This document shows, in pieces, positions 1 to 9,400 of a DNA stretch of 30,528 nucleotides. Source of the DNA: Crickella sp963642455. Lineage in GTDB: Bacteria > Bacillota > Clostridia > Peptostreptococcales > Anaerovoracaceae. A model generated the notes under the pieces. The model made no database searches. It was not told the origin of the DNA and worked only from the letters and a program-made list of their open reading frames with translations. The stretch covers positions 1 through 30,528 of the forward strand of contig CAVIGM010000014.1 of NCBI GenBank assembly GCA_963642455.1. Direction: 5' to 3'. A program made the position numbers and the translations under genes. Every line of letters starts with the position of its first letter. The stretch's first letter is position 1.

Positions 1-8
1 GCAAAAAA

Positions 9-45
9 TAGAGAAAATCGAAGCAAAATCGCCCTATTTTCTCTA
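9..45. repeat. 37-bp palindromic unit, copy 1
   Basis: This is the first of four units made of the arm TAGAGAAAAT (9-18), a 17-nt middle and the exact reverse complement ATTTTCTCTA (36-45). The middle resembles that of copy 4: both contain CAAAATCGCCC. No T-run follows the right arm, so it is not an obvious terminator. Confidence 0.85.
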
Positions 46-104
46 CTCGCTCGCTTCGGCTGTGCAGCGAACATGATGTGAATCAAAGTTGGTTCGGAAG
101 AAAA

Positions 105-141
105 TAGAGAAAATAGAGGCTTAAACGCTCGATTTTCTCTA
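105..141. repeat. 37-bp palindromic unit, copy 2
   Basis: It has the same 10-bp arms (105-114 and 132-141) around a 17-nt middle whose sequence differs from the other copies. It starts 96 bp after copy 1. Confidence 0.85.
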
Positions 142-165
142 CTGATTACTGAATTTGGATAGGAA

Positions 166-194
166 GGCCGCGCTTCGATCGCCGAAGCGCGGCC
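166..194. repeat. GC-rich perfect hairpin between palindromic units
   Basis: A 12-bp perfect stem, GGCCGCGCTTCG (166-177) with CGAAGCGCGGCC (183-194), encloses a 5-nt loop. It lies between copies 2 and 3 of the 37-bp unit. No T-run follows on either strand. Confidence 0.8.
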
Positions 195-211
195 ACCATT
201 TAACAAAGAAG

Positions 212-248
212 TAGAGAAAATCCTCTCAGAATCAAAGGATTTTCTCTA
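212..248. repeat. 37-bp palindromic unit, copy 3
   Basis: The arms are TAGAGAAAAT (212-221) and ATTTTCTCTA (239-248) around a 17-nt middle. The inner bases CC/GG extend the stem to 12 bp in this copy. Confidence 0.85.
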
Positions 249-264
249 TAAATATCGAAACCAA

Positions 265-298
265 GTTCCTCGCGCCACGCACGGCGTGGCCTCGGAAC
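265..298. repeat. GC-rich hairpin between units 3 and 4
   Basis: GCCACGC (274-280) pairs with GCGTGGC (284-290) across a 3-nt loop. An outer stem, GTTCC (265-269) with GGAAC (294-298), closes it. Confidence 0.7.
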
Positions 299-307
299 GA
301 AGCGGAG

Positions 308-351
308 TAGAGAAAATCGGCTCAAAATCGCCCGATTTTCTCTATTTTTTT
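308..351 (+). repeat. 37-bp palindromic unit, copy 4, followed by a T-run
   Basis: The stem is extended to 13 bp: TAGAGAAAATCGG (308-320) pairs with CCGATTTTCTCTA (332-344). Seven T follow at once (345-351), so this copy also has the form of an intrinsic terminator on the + strand. It could end a transcript entering from the left of the window. The shared arms with copies 1-3 mark it as a member of the same repeat family. Confidence 0.75.
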
Positions 352-459
352 GAATCCCAACGCATCGCTCCGCTCCAACCGCGCCTTGCTCGCGCATTGC
401 TGCGCTCCAACTGCGCCTTGCTCGCGCGTCGTTGGGATTCAACAGCGCCTTGCCCGCGC
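351..459. repeat. Nested inverted and direct repeats, GC-rich
   Basis: A 12-bp inverted repeat, TGAATCCCAACG (351-362) and CGTTGGGATTCA (430-441), bounds a 91-bp segment. Inside it a 25-bp sequence occurs twice (371-395 and 403-427) with one mismatch. A third partial copy lies outside at 445-459. No credible gene overlaps the segment. The gene-free stretch 1-614 is therefore almost entirely repeats plus the promoter described next. Confidence 0.75.
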
Positions 460-511
460 GTCTCCCCGCAGACTTCCCGTGGACAAGGCAAATTGAATAT
501 TAGTCACGCTT

Positions 512-540
512 TTTATAGGCGTTTTGTGATATACTATAAT
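512..540 (+). promoter_or_regulatory. Putative promoter for the acyltransferase operon
   Basis: A consensus -10 TATAAT lies at 535-540, with a 17-bp spacer to a weak -35 TTTATA at 512-517. Transcription would start near 547, leaving about 65 nt of leader before the ATG at 615. Confidence 0.5.
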
Positions 541-614
541 ATCTATAAGTAAATTGCGGAGCTATGCGCTGAAGGCCGCGGGCGCTCGCATAAATGGAAG
601 GAAGAATTTAGAGA

Positions 615-1589
615 ATGGGTATGAAACAGATAACAAAGATGACAGAGAATCTGAACATATTTAAGAAGGGTGACAAGCCTGTTCGGGCGGAGTTCGAGCT
701 GGATGATCCGGAGCTTCAGAAGAAACATAGAGGCGATAGAGCCGATGCCGTATGGCTTAGGGATGTTGACGGAATGCACGTTTTTGTGCCACTCCTATAT
801 CCTAACAGAGCCGATAACGAGGCTTATATAAGAGAGAGTTTCGACCTCGAGGCCGTGAATGCGTATCTTGCTAAGAAGAATGCGGAGAGAGAAGCGCGAG
901 GCGACGATTTCAAATATACGCTTTTCCATGTGCTTGTTGCGGCCATGCTTAAGGCGGTTGTGCTGAGACCTAAGCTCAACAGGTTCATCACGAACGGCAA
1001 GATTTACATGAGAAGGGAGCTTTCGGCGGCCTTTGTTGTAAAAAAGCATTTCAATGACGAGAGCGAGGAGGGGCTGGCCTTCCTGCATGCGGATGTCAAC
1101 GACACTTTCGAGACTTTGCACGAGAAGCTTCGTGCGCTGATTTATCCTGTCAAAAGTGGGGAGGGCGACAAATCCTCTGACGCAATGGACCTTATCAGCA
1201 AGGCTCCTTTCCCTTTGACGAGAGCTGTTGTTTCGGTAACCAGGCTGCTCGATAGAAAAGGTCTTGCTCCTGACATGCTAATCGGATCGGACCCTGCATA
1301 CAGCTCGGTTTTCTTTACTAACCTCGGATCAATTAAGCTCAACTGCGGATACCACCATCTGACCAACTGGGGAACAAATTCGGTCTTCGTAGTTGTCGGT
1401 GAGACGAAGAAGGCGCCTTATTATGACGAGAAGGGCAAGGCTACGATGAAAGATACGGTTGAGCTTGGCCTGACAATCGACGAGAGAATTGCAGACGGAT
1501 ACTACTACGCAAGGACGATAGATCTTATCCGAAAGATTCTCGCAAATCCGGAGGTTCTCGACCTTCCGCTCAAGACCGCAGTCGAATAA
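615..1589 (+). CDS. Stand-alone E2/CAT-fold acyltransferase-like protein
   Basis: The protein has 324 residues and resembles the catalytic domain of 2-oxoacid dehydrogenase E2 subunits and chloramphenicol acetyltransferase. It has no lipoyl or peripheral-subunit-binding domain. Visible family features are a middle segment around the phrase KAVVLRPKLNRF, a late strand ending HHLTNWGTNSVFV, and a C-terminal segment DERIADGYYYA followed by a helix. E2 and CAT enzymes normally carry the catalytic histidine in DHRxxDG; here that position is Glu290. His247-His248 lie nearby in sequence but belong to a different motif. Start: ATG 615 follows GGAAGGAAG at about 10 nt; ATG 621 is an alternative. The acyl-CoA ligase follows after 92 nt on the same strand, which suggests joint work on an activated acyl group. 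The substrate cannot be read from the sequence. Confidence 0.8.
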   Translation: MGMKQITKMTENLNIFKKGDKPVRAEFELDDPELQKKHRGDRADAVWLRDVDGMHVFVPLLYPNRADNEAYIRESFDLEAVNAYLAKKNAEREARGDDFKYTLFHVLVAAMLKAVVLRPKLNRFITNGKIYMRRELSAAFVVKKHFNDESEEGLAFLHADVNDTFETLHEKLRALIYPVKSGEGDKSSDAMDLISKAPFPLTRAVVSVTRLLDRKGLAPDMLIGSDPAYSSVFFTNLGSIKLNCGYHHLTNWGTNSVFVVVGETKKAPYYDEKGKATMKDTVELGLTIDERIADGYYYARTIDLIRKILANPEVLDLPLKTAVE

Positions 1590-1616
1590 GCTGAACGAGA
1601 TTGAAGACGAATAGAC

Positions 1617-1640
1617 GGTGGCCGCGGTAAGTAGGCCACC
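1617..1640 (+). other. Small hairpin in the intergenic spacer
   Basis: GGTGGCC (1617-1623) pairs with GGCCACC (1634-1640) across a 10-nt loop. No T-run follows, so termination is unlikely. The rest of the spacer to 1681 is A/C-rich with repeated AACAA/AACGA words. Confidence 0.4.
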
Positions 1641-1681
1641 AGCCATACCAACCAACAAGCGAACAAACAAACGAACAGTAA

Positions 1682-3445
1682 ATGAACAAAATAATTACAG
1701 ACAACAACAAAATAGTATTCGAGATTCCGGAGGGCGTGAAGTTGCCTTGGAGAAATCAGATCGGCGATATGCCGCTGACTTTGGAATACACCAACGGCTC
1801 GATGTACGATAAGCTCGAGGAGACCGCAGCGAAGTACCCGGGCTACACAGCCTTTGATTTTATGGGCAAGAAGACAAGCTACAAGCAGCTTATCGAGAAT
1901 GTGAATCTCTGTGCAAAAGCGCTTCGCACCATAGGAATCAGAGAGAACGACAGAGTTACGCTCGCGCTTCCGAACTGCCCGCAGGCAATTTATATGCTCT
2001 ACGCTGTCAACAGAGTCGGAGCGATTGCGAACATGGTGCATCCGCTTTCTGCCGAGAAGGAAATAGAGAATTATCTGAATATGTCGGAGAGCGTGCTTGT
2101 TGTAACGCTCGACCAGTTCTACAACAAGATCGAGGCAATACGCAAGAACACCAAGGTTGTAAACGTAGTAATTGCAAGAATTAAAGACGCTCTTTCCAAA
2201 TCCATCAAGGCAGGCTATATGCTGACAGACGGAAGAAAGATAAGAAAGATTCCGTACGATGCGCCTGTGCTGCAGTGGCCGGATTTTGTGAAGCTCGGCA
2301 AGGCTTGCAGCTGGGATTATGTGAAGCCTCGTAAGCCTGAGGATACGGCTGTAATCTTGTATTCAGGCGGCACAACCGGAAAGACGAAGGGAATCGAGCT
2401 TAGCAATCTTAATTTCAATGCTCTTTCGGAGCAGGTTATCGCAGCCAACCCTATGTTCAGACCAGGAGACAAAATGTTAGCGGCAATGCCGCTTTTCCAT
2501 GGCTTCGGACTTGGCGTGTGTATTCACACTATGCTTACGCAAGGAGGCCGCTGCATACTCGTTCCAAGATTTACTGCGAAGAGCTATGCGAAGCTCATCA
2601 CCACATACAAATGCAACTTCATCGCGGGAGTGCCAACCCTTTACGAGGCACTTCTTAGACTTCCGAGCATGGAGAAGGCCAATCTTTCCTGCCTTAAGGG
2701 AGTCTTCAGCGGCGGAGATTCGCTCTCGATTGAGCTCAAGAAGAAATTCGACAAATTTCTCTATGACCACAATGCGGTTATCCAGATAAGAGAGGGCTAC
2801 GGAACGACCGAGTGCGTTACGGCATCCTGCCTGACACCACCACTTAAGCACAAAGAAGGAAGCATAGGCATTCCTTTTCCAGATACCTACTACAAGATTG
2901 TCAAACCCGGCACGGAAGAAGAGCTTCCTTACGGAGAGGAAGGCGAGATTCTGCTTACAGGACCTTCTGTGATGACAGATTACATGAATATGCCGGAGGA
3001 GACAGCGGCAACCCTTCGAACCCACAAAGACGGCGAGACCTGGCTCTATACAGGAGACCTCGGAACCATGGACGAGGAAGGCTTCGTGTACTTCCGCGGA
3101 AGGGCAAAGAGAATGATTATTTCCTCGGGCTACAACATCTATCCCGCACAGATTGAGAACGTTTTCGATGCGAACGAGCGCGTCCAAATGAGCTGTGCCA
3201 TCGGTGTGCCCGATGATTATAAAATGGAAAAAGTTAAAGTTTTCGTTATGCTGAAGGACGGCTCTTTGGGGAGCGAGAAGGTTAAGGCGGAACTTATGGA
3301 CTACGCGCGCAAGAATATTGCGAAATACGCAATGCCATACGATATAGAATTCAGAAGAACACTTCCGACGACTCTTGTGGGCAAGGTTGCTTACAGGGTT
3401 CTTGAGGAAGAAGAGCAGGCTAAGACTACAGGAAGGAGCAACTAA
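1682..3445 (+). CDS. AMP-forming acyl-CoA ligase (adenylate-forming family)
   Basis: The protein has 587 residues, a usual length for the ANL superfamily, which activates a carboxylic acid to an acyl-AMP and transfers it to CoA. All core motifs are present: the P-loop YSGGTTGKTKG (about residues 227-237), YGTTE (373-377), YTGDLG (456-461), the hinge region FRGRAKRMIISSGYNIYP, and the C-terminal lysine in LPTTLVGKVAYR (Lys568). No signal peptide or membrane segment is seen, so it is probably cytosolic. The ATG at 1682 lacks a recognisable Shine-Dalgarno sequence; the spacer before it is A/C-rich. It lies between the acyltransferase-like gene and the giant repeat protein, whose start codon is only 2 nt after its stop. 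The substrate, whether fatty, aromatic or branched, is not determinable here. Confidence 0.92.
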   Translation: MNKIITDNNKIVFEIPEGVKLPWRNQIGDMPLTLEYTNGSMYDKLEETAAKYPGYTAFDFMGKKTSYKQLIENVNLCAKALRTIGIRENDRVTLALPNCPQAIYMLYAVNRVGAIANMVHPLSAEKEIENYLNMSESVLVVTLDQFYNKIEAIRKNTKVVNVVIARIKDALSKSIKAGYMLTDGRKIRKIPYDAPVLQWPDFVKLGKACSWDYVKPRKPEDTAVILYSGGTTGKTKGIELSNLNFNALSEQVIAANPMFRPGDKMLAAMPLFHGFGLGVCIHTMLTQGGRCILVPRFTAKSYAKLITTYKCNFIAGVPTLYEALLRLPSMEKANLSCLKGVFSGGDSLSIELKKKFDKFLYDHNAVIQIREGYGTTECVTASCLTPPLKHKEGSIGIPFPDTYYKIVKPGTEEELPYGEEGEILLTGPSVMTDYMNMPEETAATLRTHKDGETWLYTGDLGTMDEEGFVYFRGRAKRMIISSGYNIYPAQIENVFDANERVQMSCAIGVPDDYKMEKVKVFVMLKDGSLGSEKVKAELMDYARKNIAKYAMPYDIEFRRTLPTTLVGKVAYRVLEEEEQAKTTGRSN

Positions 3446-3447
3446 TT

Positions 3448-6400
3448 ATGAAGGCAAGCGGTAATTGGGGTAATTGTCATTGGGAATTATACAACTGGGG
3501 TCTTCTAACATTTGAAGGCGGCTTGGCGACAAGCATCGAAAAGGCTGAGGATGTTCCATGGAAAGACTATCTCGACAAAATCGAAACAGTCGGCTTCGAG
3601 GACTTCGTTTCTTTTCCGCCAGGCTCATCACTTTGCCATCTTTTCGATGGATGCGCTCATCTTAAGCAGGTGAATTTCGAATACTTCAACACCGCGGGTG
3701 TTGTTGATATGACATCCATGTTCGAAGGCTGCGAGCGACTTACCAAGGTAGATCTTGCCATGCTTGATACCTCTAAGGTCAGAAGCATGAGAGCAATGTT
3801 CATGAGATGCGAGAGCCTCGAGAAAGTTAATGTCGAGGGCCTTGATACATCAAATGTTAGGGATATGGGGTGGATGTTCTGCAATTGCGAGAACCTCAAA
3901 TTCTTCGACCTTACGAGCATTGATACCTCCAAGGTTGAGAATATGTCGCACATGTTCCAATATTGTTCTTCCCTTAGAGACATAAATATAGAAGAAGTAG
4001 ATATGCGTAGCTTGAGAGATGCAAGCGAAATGTTCGTAGGCTGCGACCATATCAATACGGTTCCTCTTCCTGAGATGGAAGAGAAGCCTGAGGAGGATAT
4101 AGAGCAGGCACCAGAAAAGGAGCACTCAAGAGGCCTCTTTGGAAGAAGATTGAGAAGAAATCATCCGGAGCAAGTGGAGCAGGCAGAGCGCGAAGAGCAG
4201 GAGAAAGTAGCTGCGCAAAGGGCCGCACAAACATACGGCATGGATCCGGCGACAAGGATGGCGCAGGAACAGGCAGCATACGGCATGGATCCGGCGACAA
4301 GGATGGCGCAGGAACAGGCAGCATACGGCATGGATCCGGCGACAAGGATGGCGCAGGAACAGGCAGCATACGGCATGGATCCGGCGACAAGGATGGCGCA
4401 GGAACAGGCAGCATACGGCATGGATCCGGCGACAAGGATGGCGCAGGAACAGGCAGCATACGGCATGAATTCGGCTTCGGGAATGGCAGCAAATTCCGTA
4501 GCAAGACCAGTTGGTGAGACTGTTTCGGCCATGATTCCAACCGAGGTAGAGCGCAAGGCGAAGCTCGGAGCGAACCTCGATGCTGTCCAAGTCAAGAGAG
4601 AAGGCAGCGACCATACAATGTATATAGGAGCGCCGATTTTCCTTGGACAAATCGAACAACTTCCGCCAATCACCTACGGAGAAAGACATTCGTTCAGGGC
4701 GCCTCAGCTTGACAGATCAAGCATAGAGAACGGAGTGCAGCTCTATGTTGAGCTTAGCCCAGACGGCGAGAATAATTGGACGGCAATTGACCCTGCGATG
4801 ATACTTCCTGTCAAGGCAAGCGGTTGCTATGCTCGATACAAGGCGCAGAATGAAGCGGGCTTCGATGTTACAGACAGCGTGCCAATTATCATAAGAAAAG
4901 CAGATTATGATATGTCGGAGGTAAGGTGGAAGACGCCAGACAATCCTATTTATGACGGAAGCATTAAGACCGTCAAGCTCGTGGGCCTGCCTGCAAGCTT
5001 AGAGGCTATATACAGAGGAAATCAAGCTGTTGATGCAGGCGAATACCAAGCATCCGCAAGCTGGGATTATGATGAAGACAATTATAACTGTCCGCCTGCA
5101 GTGCAGGATTGCACTTGGAGAATCCGAAAAGGAGATTTCGATGCAACGGGCATAGAGTGGAATTACGACGAGAGCTTCACATACGACGGAGAGGAGCACG
5201 AGGTTGTTCTCACAGGCGTTCCGGAAGGCGTAAACGTAAGATATACAGACAATCTTGCTCTTGAAGCTGGCAAATATCATGCGACAGCTGAGCTTTACTT
5301 CGATAAGGACAATTACAGACAACCCGAGAAGGACTACTCGCTTACATGGGAGATTTGCAAGGCTGAGCCAGATATGAGCCAGGTTAGATGGCCCGATGAG
5401 CTTAGCTTCGAATATGACGGAAGCTTCCACGAACTTAAGCTTGAGAATGTCCCTTCATATCTTATGGTAAGATACGCTGACAATCAGGAGAGCCAGAGCG
5501 GAAAGTATACAGCAATAGCAAGCTTCGAGCCTTACGATAGGCGAAATTATAAGACGCCAGAGCCTATTAGGACGCAATGGGAGATAAAGAAGGCGCAAAT
5601 AGACCTAAGCAATGTTCATTGGAATATTCCAGAGCAGATTATCTATGACGGAAGCGTTAAGACGGTAACCCTTCAAGGCGTACCTGATATGCTGTCTGTG
5701 CATTATATAGGAGAGCAGGAAATAGAAGCCGGAGAATATGAGGCTATTGCGAAATTTACGCTTCTTGACGAGACTAACTACGAGCCTGTTTCGGATATGT
5801 CATGCTTCTGGTCGATACAGAAGGCCGATTATGAGCTGTCCTCTGTTGCTTGGACCTATGTTTCCCCTTACACATACGACGGAGAGAGCAGGAGAATCGA
5901 ACTTGTCAACCTTCCAAGCAGCATAAATGCGGAATACATAGACAACGAAGCTATCAATGCAGGAGTCTATACAGCTCAGGCTAATCTTAGATATGACACA
6001 AAGAACTATAACCAGCCAAGCTTCAAATCCTGCGAGTGGGAGATAAGAAAAGCCTACTGCGATGTTAGTCAGGCTTATTGGGTTGTGCCAACAAATCTCG
6101 AATATGATGGCAGCGAGAAGAGGCTCTATCTTGCAGGGCTTCCTGAGAATATTAGCGTTGACTATACAGGAAATGTTGGAAGTGAAGCCGGCGAATATTA
6201 TGCCGAGGCAAATGTATCTGTATTAGATTCTCAGAACTACAACGTTCCTGCCATCAAGGGCAGAGAATGGCAAATCACCAAGGCTAAGTGCATAATGGAT
6301 GATGTTGCTTGGAATTACCAAGATGCCTTGGTGCATGATGGCAGACCTAAGCGCGTCGAGCTTCTTAATGTGCCATCTTATCTTGAAGTAGAATACGAGA

Positions 6401-9400
6401 ATAACGAGGCAATAGATGCGGGAGATTATCTCGCTATTGCAAGATTCCATTCTAAAGATGGAAATCACGAGACACCTGCTCCGACAGGTCTCGAGTGGAC
6501 CATTATAAAGGGCAGCTACGATATGAGCTCTGTCAGATGGAATTACACAGACACCCTATCCTACAACGGAGAGATGCAGCAGATTGAGCTTGAAGGACTT
6601 CCTGAGGGAGTAATCGCAACATATACAGGCAATGTAGCGAAGGATGCGGGAAGATATGCTGCAAGGGTTAAGCTTGCAGTAACGGACCCTGACAATTACA
6701 ATATTCCGTTTTTCTCAGGAATTAACTGGGAGATAACAAAGGCTGACTTCGACATGAGCGAGGTTCGCTGGAATTATAAAGAAGCCTTCAGCTATGACGG
6801 ATGCATCAAAATCGTTAATCTCGAAGGACTGCCTGAGGGACTTACAGCAAAATACACAGGAAATATGGGAACAGGCGCTGCAGAATATTGTGCGTCTGCA
6901 AGCTTCGAATACGACGAGAAGAACTACAATAGACCTGATTTTCCAATACTCTGGTGGAAGATTAGCAAGGGCGAGTATAACCTCTCGAATGTCCGCTGGA
7001 ATTATGTCGGACCTTTCACCTACGACGGCAGCATTAAGTCTGTTGAGCTTGTAGGCTTGAAGGGCGACGTTTCCGTAAGATACGTCATGAATAAGGCGAT
7101 AGATGCGGGCATATACGAGGCAGAGGCATATCTTCTTGTAAGAGACGGCGACAATTACGAGCAGCCACATAAGATGACTATTTCTTGGGAAATCAAGAAG
7201 GCAAGATTCGATATGTCAAATGTAATCTGGTCCTACGACGAGCCGATTACATACAACGGACTTGCAAATACTGTCACCCTATACAATCTTCCTGAGGGAG
7301 TATGGGCAGAATATGACAACAATATTGCGGTAAATGCAGGCAAATACGAAGCAAATGCGCACTTTGGAGTTAACAATTCCAACAATTATATAGTTCCAGA
7401 GATGATGACCTGTCAGTGGGAAATCAAGAAGCGCAGATTCGATATGTCAAGGGTTCACTGGGATGCAAGAAAGATCGAAGCCTATAATGGCAAGGAGCAG
7501 ATCGTTGAACTCGTTGGACTTCCAAGCGGACTTATCGCTACCTGCACCGGAAATACAGCGACTAAGGCGGGAGTATATGATGCAAGCGCAGAGCTTAGCC
7601 TTGCCGACGACTGGAATTATGTCAAGCCAAGCATAGAAGGCTTGAGATGGGAAATCGAGAAGGCCGACTATGATATGAGCGCTGTAAGGTGGAGCTATAA
7701 TAATCCTTTTACCTATGACGGAATGGAGCACAAGGTTGAGCTTATCGGACTTCCTGAAGGTGTTAAGGCAGAATATGTCGGCAATATGGCAAGTCAGGCT
7801 GGCCTGTATTTGGCAAGCGCTAAGTTCATCATTGACGATGAAGAGAATTACAATATGCCGACCTTCGAGAATTGCTCGTGGAGAATAAGAAAGGCCAACT
7901 ATGATATGTCGAATGCTCGCTGGAATTTCGAGGCAGGGCAGTTCGTATATGATGGTCATGTAAAGACTGTTAAGCTTGAAGGCCTGCCTAACGGAGTTAG
8001 AGCCTCATATAGCGGCAACGCACAGGCAAGAGCCGGCGAATATGTTGCCATGGCACGTTTCGATATTGAGAATCCAAATAACTATAATGTTCCATCTGTT
8101 CCTAATTGCTGCTGGACAATCGAGAAGAACACCTACGACTTAAGCGAGGTGCGCTGGTCATACAGCGAGAGTTTTGTATATGACGGCAGAGAGAAACGCG
8201 TAAGACTTACTGGCCTGCCTGCAGGTGTAACTGTTACATATACAGGAAATACCGAGACAAGAGCGGGACGATATGTCGCAGTACCTACACTTCATGTAGA
8301 TGCAGACAATTATGAGCTTCCACAGGTAGATTCTCTGAGATGGGAAATCCGCAAGGCGGACATCAATATAAGCGGCGCTGCTTGGGATTATTCCGAAAGC
8401 TTCGCTTATGACGGAAAGAGAAAGACCATAAGCGTAACAGGCCTGCCACAGGGAATAGGAGTAAGCTATACGGGCAATTTCGCAAGCGATGCAGGCGAAT
8501 ATCTTGCAAGCGCAAGACTTCTTATCGCAGATGAGAACAACTACAATGTCCCTGTAATTGAATCATGCAGCTGGGCAATAGACAAAGTTCACTTCGACAT
8601 GTCGAGAGTTAAGTGGGTTAAGAGCGGCAGCTATACATATGATGGCACGCCTAAGTCGGTTGTTCTCAAGGGACTTCCTGAGGGCTTAAATGTTCGCTAC
8701 GAGGAGAATTCCGCTGTTGACGCTGGTGATTATACGGCAAGAGCAATTCTCAGCTTCGACAGAAATAATTATTTCGAGCCTGAGATTCCTGACTATGAGT
8801 GGAGCATAGCTAAGGCTAAGCCTGATATGTCGGCCGTTAGCTGGAACTACATCAATGCTTTTACCTATGACGGAGCAGAGAAGAGAGTTGAGCTTGTCGG
8901 ACTTCCAAGCGAGATCAAGCCTGTATATGAAGACAATGCGAAAGTCGGAGCGGGAGAATACGAGGCATCCGTAAGCTTCGTATATGACGAGCTTAATTAT
9001 GAGGAGCCAAGCTTCGAGACTTGCAACTGGGTAATCAAGAAGGCGGACCTCGACCTGTCGCAACTTGAGTGGAACTACCATAGAGCCTTTGTATATACTG
9101 GAAAAGAGTATTGCATAGAGTTCAAGATGCCGGAGAAGAGAGGACTTTTCTTTGGAAGAAAGAAGCGCGATGCGCATGATTATATTGGCCTTCCTGAAGG
9201 CGTAGATGTTGAATTTGCAGACAACAGCTTCGTAGATGCAGGCGAATATGTTGCAAAGGCATATATCACTCCAAGGGATACAGACAATTACAATACACCT
9301 GAGCCTCTTGTATGCAAGTGGGAAATCAAGAAGGCAGAGCCTGATATGTCTCGCGTAAAGTGGGATTGCAGCAGGGCCTTTACCTATGACGGAGAGGAGA

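Noticed and set aside
1..351. CRISPR array
   Set aside because: The conserved parts are inverted arms around short 17-nt centres, not direct repeats with 30-40-nt spacers, and no cas genes are near.
286..552. 88-residue ORF on the + strand in the palindrome region
   Set aside because: It runs through inverted repeats and the putative promoter, has no ribosome-binding site, and its composition follows the repeats.
1505..2041. 178-residue minus-strand ORF
   Set aside because: It is antisense to the acyltransferase end and ligase start, both of which have clear motifs.
4052..4689. Several minus-strand ORFs with repeated Pro/Ser or Cys-rich units
   Set aside because: They are shadows of the 45-bp repeat in the giant gene.
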